A DNA stretch of 13,051 nucleotides, taken from assembly GCA_947456995.1 (NCBI GenBank), contig CANGVB010000036.1, positions 1-13,051 on the forward strand. Direction: 5' to 3'. Below the pieces are notes generated by a model that worked only from the letters and a program-made list of their open reading frames with translations, was not told the DNA's origin and ran no database searches. The translations under genes and the position numbers were made by a program. This DNA is from Bryobacteraceae bacterium (GTDB lineage: Bacteria; Acidobacteriota; Terriglobia; Bryobacterales; Bryobacteraceae). Positions within the stretch are counted from its first letter, which is position 1; each line of letters opens with the position of its first letter. This document shows, piece after piece, positions 7,791 to 13,051 of the stretch.

Positions 7791-8396
7791 ATGTTTACAG
7801 GATTGATCGAAGGTCTGGGTGAAGTAGTTTCGTTTACTCCGCAGGCGACGGGTGGGCGGTTGAGGATTCATGCGCCGGCTTTGGCTGGCGATGCGCAAGA
7901 GGGCGATTCTATTTGTGTGAATGGGGTTTGTTTGACTGCGCTCGAACTGGAAGGTGGGGCTTTCTCGGCAGATCTTGCGCCGGAGACTTTGGCTCGCACG
8001 GGGCTTTCGGGTTTGAAAGCTGGAGACCTGGTGAATCTGGAGCGGTCTCTGCTGCCGACGACGCGGCTGGGCGGGCATATCTTGCAGGGGCATGTGGACG
8101 GGGTGGGTTCGATTGTTGAGCTGAAGGAGTTGGGTGAGGGGAACTGGTGGCTGACGATTGAGTTGCCGGTGGAGCTGGAACGGTATCTGGTGTTTAAGGG
8201 GTCGATTGCGATTGACGGTATCAGCTTGACGGTGGCGAGTGTTGAGGGCCGTAGGGTGGGTGTGACGATCATTCCGCATACGTGGACGCATACAAATTTG
8301 CAGCAGCGTGTGGTGGGAGATCGTGTGAATCTGGAAACCGATGTGATCGCGAAATACGTAGAGAAGATGTTGGCGCATATTTCTTTGCCGAAGTAG
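7791..8396 (+). CDS. ribE: Riboflavin synthase, alpha (lumazine-binding) type
   Basis: The 201-residue protein catalyses dismutation of two 6,7-dimethyl-8-ribityllumazine molecules to riboflavin, the last step of the pathway. It has the diagnostic start MFTGLIEGLG and two lumazine-binding beta-barrel repeats, residues 1-97 and 98-190. The repeats are marked by VNGVCLTA (43-50) and IDGISLTVA (141-149), and the second opens with GGHILQGHVDGVG. Length fits the family. It follows ribD without a gap, and a membrane protein gene follows 15 nt later. The lumazine synthase (ribH) and ribBA genes usually grouped with these are not in the window. No FMN riboswitch could sit in the short spacers here, so riboflavin feedback by that route is not apparent. 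Confidence 0.96.
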   Translation: MFTGLIEGLGEVVSFTPQATGGRLRIHAPALAGDAQEGDSICVNGVCLTALELEGGAFSADLAPETLARTGLSGLKAGDLVNLERSLLPTTRLGGHILQGHVDGVGSIVELKELGEGNWWLTIELPVELERYLVFKGSIAIDGISLTVASVEGRRVGVTIIPHTWTHTNLQQRVVGDRVNLETDVIAKYVEKMLAHISLPK

Positions 8397-8398
8397 AC

Positions 8399-8403
8399 AG
8401 GAG
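8399..8403 (+). promoter_or_regulatory. Strong Shine-Dalgarno site for the polytopic membrane protein
   Basis: AGGAG lies 8 nt before the ATG at 8412. It is the clearest ribosome site in the window and fixes this start. Confidence 0.75.
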
Positions 8404-8411
8404 TTGTTTTT

Positions 8412-9593
8412 ATGGCTACACAAGTAGAAGTTCTGGGTGCCCGCAGCATGGCTGTGGATCGCACTGAAAGTATTCCGTGGACGGTGTGGTGCATGGCGAT
8501 GGCCTGCACGTCGGCAATCATTGGTGCGCATTGGGATATCTCTTGGCATACGTCGATTGGCCGGGATAACTTCTGGACGCCGGCCCATATTGCGATCTAT
8601 TTGTGTGGTGTTCTGGGTGGGATTAGTTCCGGGTGGTTGATTCTGTCGAACTCGTTTGGGATCGGGAATCCGGAGCGGGCCAATACGGTAGAGATCTTTG
8701 GGCTGCGTGCGCCGCTGGGGGCATTTCTCGTGGCCTGGGGCGGGGTGGCGATGCTGACGTCTGCGCCGTTTGACGACTGGTGGCATAACGCTTATGGGCT
8801 GGATGTGAAGATCATTTCGCCGCCGCATGTGTTGTTGATTTTTGGGTTTTTGTCGGTGCAGGTGGGCGGGTTGATTCTGGCGCTGGGTGAGATGAATCGG
8901 GCTAGCGTGGCGAAGCGGCAGAAGCTGGAGCGCCTGTTTCTGTATCTGGGCGGGCTGATTCTGATTACATTTACGATTCTGATTCTGGAGCTGACTTCGC
9001 GGGTGCTGATGCATACGGCGTTCTTTTACCGGAGTGTTTGTATCTTTGTGCCGCTGGCGCTGGCGGCGATGTCGCGGGCGAGCGGGCATAAATGGGCGGC
9101 TACGATTACCGCTGGTGTGTACACGGTGTTTTTGCTGGGCTTTTTGTGGATCTTGCCGTTGTTTCCGGCAGAGCCGAAGCTGGGGCCGGTTTTCTACCCG
9201 ACGACTTATTTTGTGCCACCCGGGTTTCCGTTGCTCGTGTTGATTCCGGCTGTTGCGATGGATATATTCTGGCAACGATTTGAGAAGCGATCGTTGTGGC
9301 TGCAGGCCTTTGGTGGCGGGTTGATTTTTCTTGGTGTGTTTATCGCTGTGCAGTGGCCGTTTGCTACTTTTCTGGCATCGGATGGGGCCAAGAACTGGTT
9401 CTTTGGCGCGAATCATTTTGGGTACTTTGTGCACCCGAATTCGTATTCGCGGAGGGGGTTGTTTGCTACTCGTGACGCTGAAGTGACGATGGCTGGATTT
9501 GCGATGGTGATGGGGCAGGCGGCGCTGGTGTCTGTGTTGACTTCGCGCGTGGGTTTGGGCTTTGGCAACTGGATGCGCACGGTGCAGCGTTGA
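8412..9593 (+). CDS. Polytopic membrane protein with conserved-looking His/Asp clusters, function unknown
   Basis: I do not recognise this 393-residue family by name. Hydropathy read by eye suggests about ten membrane helices (starting near 23, 56, 98, 138, 172, 205, 228, 270, 298 and 358). Polar clusters sit at helix ends and look like metal- or heme-ligand sites: GAHWDISWHTS (H40, D42, H46), TPAHIAIY (H59), APFDDWWHNAYGLD (D121, D122, H125), SPPHVLL (H139) and MHTAFFYR (H201). A later external-looking loop has GANHFGYFVHPNSYS (H335, H341). No known transporter or oxidase signature is complete. The start is an ATG with a strong ribosome site; the last base pairs overlap the next gene's TTG (TTGA). 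That coupling suggests it works with the His-rich periplasmic partner, perhaps in metal handling or a membrane redox step; this role is inference. Confidence 0.85.
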   Translation: MATQVEVLGARSMAVDRTESIPWTVWCMAMACTSAIIGAHWDISWHTSIGRDNFWTPAHIAIYLCGVLGGISSGWLILSNSFGIGNPERANTVEIFGLRAPLGAFLVAWGGVAMLTSAPFDDWWHNAYGLDVKIISPPHVLLIFGFLSVQVGGLILALGEMNRASVAKRQKLERLFLYLGGLILITFTILILELTSRVLMHTAFFYRSVCIFVPLALAAMSRASGHKWAATITAGVYTVFLLGFLWILPLFPAEPKLGPVFYPTTYFVPPGFPLLVLIPAVAMDIFWQRFEKRSLWLQAFGGGLIFLGVFIAVQWPFATFLASDGAKNWFFGANHFGYFVHPNSYSRRGLFATRDAEVTMAGFAMVMGQAALVSVLTSRVGLGFGNWMRTVQR

Positions 9594-10996
9594 AGACTTT
9601 TGTTGCGGCGATTTTGTTGTGTTTCCCGCTGGCAGCTCATGTCGGCGTGAATGATGTTTTCTTTGAGGGTCTGGCCGGGCCTTATCCGCTTTACGTGACG
9701 ATACGACCGCCGATGGTGATTCCCGGGGTGGCCGAGATTTCGATACGCTCGGCGGCCAAGGATGTGAAGGGGATCCGGATCACGCCGATGGCGCTTACGG
9801 GGCCTGGGGCGAAGTATCCGCCGACGCCCGACACAGCGGTGCAATCGAAGGAAGACCCGCAGTTGTTTACCGGTGGATTGTGGCTGATGCGTGGTGGGGC
9901 TTGGCAGGTGAGGGCGATGGTGGATGGGGACCGCGGGCCGGGAGTGGTGTCGGTGCCGGTGCCGGCAATGTCGCAACGGGTGACGACGATGGATAGCGTG
10001 ACGGGAGGAGTGTTGGCGCTGTTGATGGTGGTGCTGGCGGCGGGTGTTGTGGGCATTGCCGGTGCGGCGATGCGTGAGTCGCAGCTAACGCCGGGGATGG
10101 TGCCGGATGTGGGGCGGGTGCGATCGGGCCGGATTGCGATGGTGGTGGGTTTGGTGTTTGCGGGAGTGGTGATCTGGCTGGGGCGTGACTGGTGGGAGGA
10201 TGAATCGCGGGCGTATGCGCGATCGATTTATAAGCCGCTTGGGCTCAAGGCGAGTTTGGCGGGAGCGAAGTTGACGCTTGAGATTGAGAGCCCGCAGCAG
10301 CGTGAGGCGGATGACCTCGTGCTTGATCACGGGCATCTGATGCATCTGTATGCAGTGCGGGAGCCTGGGCTGGATGCGGTGTATCATTTGCATCCGAACC
10401 GGGATGGGGCGGGGAAGTTTTCTCTTGGGTTGCCAATGATGCCTGCTGGTGAGTACCGGTTGTTTGCCGATGTTGTGCATAAGTCAGGGTTTCCGGAGAC
10501 GCTGACGGCGAAGGTGACGTTGTCTCGCGATCAGGCGGGGCCTGCCGAATCGACTGATGATGCCGGGGCGGTGTTTGGAGGCGCGGTTGAGGGTGTGGTG
10601 TTTGAGAAGCCTGAGAAGGTAGTGGCAAATCAGGCGGTGACGCTGCGGTTTCGGGTGCAGGATAAAGATGGCAATCCGGCGGCGAATCTACGGGAATATT
10701 TGGGTATGGCGGCACATATGGCGGTGGTGAAAAAGGACTTCAGTGTGTTCTCGCATATTCATCCGAGTGGAAACGTTTCGATGGCGGCATACGAGATGGC
10801 ACAGAGCAACCTGTTGCCTTTAAGTGGCAGTGTGTTAGTATCCTCGCATACGAAAGAGGCCGGTAGTGCCGCTGTGCCTGCCGAATTTAGTTTTCCGTTT
10901 GGATTTCCCTCGCCCGGTGAATACCGGTTGATCTTACAGTTTGCACGACCGGAAAGAGTCGAAACCGTCCCCTTCGACCTGACTGTTCAAGAATAG
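9590..10996 (+). CDS. Membrane-anchored periplasmic protein with FixH/YtkA-like region and two duplicated His-rich beta domains
   Basis: The 468-residue product has four parts. First, a signal peptide (1-17). Second, a beta-rich region (about 18-135, HVGVNDVFFEGLAGPYPLYV onward) that recalls FixH/YtkA-like domains. Third, two membrane helices (about 138-160 and 182-198). Fourth, a long periplasmic tail with two related domains. Domain A has DHGHLMHLYAV...VYHLHP (H247, H249, H252, H266, H268) and PAGEYRLFADVV; domain B has LGMAAHMAVV...VFSHIHP (H376, H389, H391) and SPGEYRLILQF. The paired His and nearby Met residues suggest metal, possibly copper, binding; this is inference. The start is a TTG overlapping the upstream TGA (TTGA), the only start that leaves an intact signal peptide. 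It probably functions with the upstream polytopic protein. I cannot give an established family name. Confidence 0.85.
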   Translation: MKTFVAAILLCFPLAAHVGVNDVFFEGLAGPYPLYVTIRPPMVIPGVAEISIRSAAKDVKGIRITPMALTGPGAKYPPTPDTAVQSKEDPQLFTGGLWLMRGGAWQVRAMVDGDRGPGVVSVPVPAMSQRVTTMDSVTGGVLALLMVVLAAGVVGIAGAAMRESQLTPGMVPDVGRVRSGRIAMVVGLVFAGVVIWLGRDWWEDESRAYARSIYKPLGLKASLAGAKLTLEIESPQQREADDLVLDHGHLMHLYAVREPGLDAVYHLHPNRDGAGKFSLGLPMMPAGEYRLFADVVHKSGFPETLTAKVTLSRDQAGPAESTDDAGAVFGGAVEGVVFEKPEKVVANQAVTLRFRVQDKDGNPAANLREYLGMAAHMAVVKKDFSVFSHIHPSGNVSMAAYEMAQSNLLPLSGSVLVSSHTKEAGSAAVPAEFSFPFGFPSPGEYRLILQFARPERVETVPFDLTVQE

Positions 10997-11002
10997 ATAT
11001 CC

Positions 11003-11007
11003 AGGGG
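11003..11007 (+). promoter_or_regulatory. Shine-Dalgarno site for the PAS-GGDEF-EAL gene
   Basis: AGGGG lies 7 nt before the ATG at 11015, within the 18-nt gap after the preceding stop, and supports that start. Confidence 0.6.
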
Positions 11008-11014
11008 TACTTTT

Positions 11015-12868
11015 ATGTGGCCTGCCATTCGAGAACTGATGGAACAGTTTGATGAAGCTGTTATTGTGTTGGACGAAAACGGGGAAATCTCGGTTGTGAA
11101 TCAGGCTGCGCGGGGACAACTGAAACTTGGCGGAAGCGTTGGGGAGAATCCGGCAATCCGGGTGTTGCGTATTCCAGCGAAGGCTGCTGACCCTGCGAGT
11201 TTGGTGTCCCCGGAACTGGATATGGCCAGTTCTGCGCTACCGGTGATTCTTGCGATTCGGTCGATGGAGCGGTATCTATACATCAGCCCTGCGTATGAAC
11301 GAATTTACGGGCAGGAGCCGAGCGCTCTGTTTGAGTCTGCCAGTGCGGCGCTGGACCGGGTGCATCCCGAGGATCGCGACATGATGCGGGTGAGGATGGA
11401 GGCGGACCGGTCTGGGGCGGCGCAGGAATATGAGTTTCGGGTGAGGAATCACTTTGGGGATTACCGCCGGTTGAATGTGAAGGTGCATCCGTTTTTTGAA
11501 GGGGCTTCGGGCGAGTTGTTGATTGCATCGCTGACCGAGGACATTACGGACCTGGTGTTGCCCGCTGCCAGGAACAAGAATGCTGAAGTGGCCGGAGCGA
11601 AGGGGGTGCGTGCAGCAGAGTTTCGCCAGGCACTTCTCAACTGTGTGGACGATTGGTGTTCTTCGGAGACTGCGCCATTTTTTGCGATTGCCTTTGTGGA
11701 TCTGGCGCGGTTTCGAGCGGTGAACGATTCGTTTGGATTCAGCGAAGGGGACCGGTTACTTGAGGAAGTGCAGCGGCGGATTGCTGCTGTGCTGCCGGCC
11801 GAAGACCGGGTGGCTGGATTTGGATCGGACCGGTTTGGGTTGCTGGTGCGAAGTGCGGGGGAAGCCGGGAAGGTAGAGGAACTGGTGCGGAAGATTCTGG
11901 CTGCGCTGGCTGAACCGTTTACGATCGGGACAAACCAGATCAGTGTGTCAGCGCGGGCGGGGCTTGCGTATCCGCGCGGGATGGATTGCACGGTAGACAT
12001 GTTGTTGCGGAATGCCGATGCGGCGCTGCAGTTAGCCAAGCAGAGGCGCGAGGGGCTGGTGGTGTCGACGATTTCGCGGGCATCGAAGTCGATGGAGCAG
12101 TCTTCGCTGGAATTCGATTTGAGCAGTGCGCTCGACAAGGATGAGTTTTTCTTTGAATTTCAGCCCGTGTTTCAGCCCGAGAGCGGGAAGGTGGAGTTGC
12201 TTGAAGCGCTGGTGAGATGGAGGCATCCACGGCTGGGTGTTATTTCTCCGGCGTCGTTTATTTCTCTGGCGGAGGATTCCGGGCTGGTGTTGCGGCTGGA
12301 TATGCAGGGGCTTGAGCGGCTGGCGCGGCAGCTTGAGTACTGGCGATTGCTTGAGCCGAAGATACGGCAGGTGCCGGTGAGCATCAACATATCGGGGAGG
12401 CACTTTCCTTCGTTTGTAATGGAGAAGCAGTTTCACAAGCTGTTGAAGCAGCCGGCGATTCAGACATCGAAGATCATTTTTGAGATTACCGAGAGTGTGT
12501 TTGTGGACTCGAACCAGAGGACGGCGGCCGGGCTGGGACGCCTGCGGGATGCGGGTGTGAAGATCTGGCTGGATGACTTTGGAGAGGGGTATTCTTCGTT
12601 TAAGTATCTTTCGCACTTTCCGGTGGATGGGATCAAGATCTCAGAGTCGTTTGTGAAGAACTGTGTGAGGGAAGAGAAATCAAGAGTGATTCTGAAGACG
12701 CTGAAAGCGCTGGCAAAGGATATGGGGATTGAGATTGTGGTGGAGGGGATTGAGAACCAGGAGCAGTTGCGGGTGTTGCGGGAGATGGGATTCGGACTGG
12801 TGCAGGGCTACTATCTGTCGAGGCCGCTGGCGGCGAGTGAAATCCCGGAATTGCTTGGGGGGGCGTAG
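11015..12868 (+). CDS. PAS / degenerate GGDEF / EAL cyclic-di-GMP phosphodiesterase
   Basis: The 617-residue soluble protein has a short N-terminal PAS-like segment (about 5-40, FDEAVIVLDENGEISVVNQA), a PAS_3-type domain with PAC end (about 80-180, to SLTEDITDL), a GGDEF-like domain (about 200-350) and an EAL domain (about 365-612). The cyclase signature reads GSDRF (270-274) in place of GGDEF, so diguanylate cyclase activity is probably lost; the domain may bind GTP or act only as a regulator. The EAL domain keeps E397-A398-L399, N458, E490, D520-D521, K541, E578 and Q597, the metal- and substrate-binding set, so c-di-GMP hydrolysis is likely. The Asp of the usual KID motif is Ser543 (KIS). 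No membrane helix is seen. It lies 18 nt after the His-rich protein gene, hinting at a shared signal. Confidence 0.95.
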   Translation: MWPAIRELMEQFDEAVIVLDENGEISVVNQAARGQLKLGGSVGENPAIRVLRIPAKAADPASLVSPELDMASSALPVILAIRSMERYLYISPAYERIYGQEPSALFESASAALDRVHPEDRDMMRVRMEADRSGAAQEYEFRVRNHFGDYRRLNVKVHPFFEGASGELLIASLTEDITDLVLPAARNKNAEVAGAKGVRAAEFRQALLNCVDDWCSSETAPFFAIAFVDLARFRAVNDSFGFSEGDRLLEEVQRRIAAVLPAEDRVAGFGSDRFGLLVRSAGEAGKVEELVRKILAALAEPFTIGTNQISVSARAGLAYPRGMDCTVDMLLRNADAALQLAKQRREGLVVSTISRASKSMEQSSLEFDLSSALDKDEFFFEFQPVFQPESGKVELLEALVRWRHPRLGVISPASFISLAEDSGLVLRLDMQGLERLARQLEYWRLLEPKIRQVPVSINISGRHFPSFVMEKQFHKLLKQPAIQTSKIIFEITESVFVDSNQRTAAGLGRLRDAGVKIWLDDFGEGYSSFKYLSHFPVDGIKISESFVKNCVREEKSRVILKTLKALAKDMGIEIVVEGIENQEQLRVLREMGFGLVQGYYLSRPLAASEIPELLGGA

Positions 12869-12871
12869 GGG

Positions 12872-13051
12872 TTGCATCTTGCCAAATTTTTAGAGCTGAC
12901 TGGGTATGCGGATTATGAAGCGCTGCATCGGTGGTCGGTAGATGAGCCGGGGGAGTTCTGGAGTGCGTTTCGACGATTTGCCGAATTGCCTGAAGAGGGG
13001 GAGTGTTTCAACTTTGCGGAGTTGATGTTGCGGCATTGCTCGAGTGAGCCG
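12872..13051 (+). CDS. N-terminus of an acyl-CoA synthetase, acetoacetyl-CoA synthetase-like (3' end cut by window edge)
   Basis: Sixty codons are visible before the right edge. The stretch YADYEALHRWSVDEPGEFWSA matches the N-terminal lid region of acetyl- and acetoacetyl-CoA synthetases (Y..L..WSV..P..FW). FNFAELMLR further on corresponds to the LNYAENLLR element of acetoacetyl-CoA synthetases. The enzyme would activate a short acyl acid with ATP and CoA in the cytosol. An in-frame stop (the end of the EAL gene) lies two codons upstream, so the TTG at 12872 is the only start that keeps the conserved region. A G7 run at 12857-12863, 8 nt upstream, can serve as ribosome site. The AMP-binding core lies outside the window, so family membership rests on the N-terminal domain alone. 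Confidence 0.72.
   Translation, partial: MHLAKFLELTGYADYEALHRWSVDEPGEFWSAFRRFAELPEEGECFNFAELMLRHCSSEP

Noticed and set aside
6492..9434. A 980-codon open frame on the minus strand opposite ftsY, ribD, ribE and the polytopic membrane gene
   Set aside because: Its product is a low-complexity mix of Arg, His, Pro and Gln with no domain, and the opposite strand carries clear conserved genes. It is a by-product of G-ending codon usage.
1..13051. CRISPR arrays, insertion sequences, tRNA or rRNA genes
   Set aside because: I saw no regularly spaced repeats, transposase motifs, terminal inverted repeats or RNA gene signatures; almost all bases are covered by intact protein genes.

Overview
The window reads as a high-GC, gene-dense bacterial chromosome segment, most likely from an Acidobacteriota of the Solibacter/Bryobacter type. 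That placement is an inference from protein style (TIG lipoprotein, GT-C glycosyltransferases, a His-rich periplasmic protein) and not a measured result. Eleven protein genes fill almost all of it. I see no rRNA, tRNA, CRISPR array, insertion sequence or attachment site. The only real intergenic gap is the 52 bp at 5710-5761, where two operons diverge.

Left arm, minus strand (5709 down to the left edge): a tightly packed five-gene surface-glycosylation operon. In transcription order it holds a class I SAM methyltransferase (5709-4984), a DPM1-like family 2 glycosyltransferase (4978-4238), a 624-residue GT-C-like membrane protein (4241-2367), a small lipoprotein with two tandem TIG/IPT-like domains (2359-1694) and a second GT-C-like membrane protein that runs off the left edge (1697-1). 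Two junctions are GTGA stop/start overlaps; the other two gaps are 5 and 7 nt. The natural reading is that the family 2 enzyme makes a polyprenyl-phosphate sugar on the cytoplasmic face. The two GT-C proteins would then transfer sugars from that lipid donor outside the membrane, to an acceptor that is not visible here.

Right arm, plus strand (5762 to the right edge): ftsY, ribD and ribE, then a polytopic His-rich membrane protein, a membrane-anchored periplasmic protein with two His-rich beta domains, a PAS / degenerate-GGDEF / EAL cyclic-di-GMP protein, and the start of an acyl-CoA (acetoacetyl-CoA-like) synthetase cut by the right edge. Gaps between genes run from 25 nt down to a 4-nt overlap, and there is no recognisable terminator, so all seven could be on one transcript. 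The housekeeping part (SRP receptor, riboflavin synthesis) is routine. The pair at 8412-10996 is the least understood part of the window and the best candidate for an undescribed system.

Two window-wide properties stand out. The plus strand is G-rich over C in both arms, whichever way the genes point, so minus-strand genes end codons in C and plus-strand genes end them in G. Also, six of eleven chosen starts are GTG or TTG, often at stop/start overlaps, which makes start calls here depend on context.
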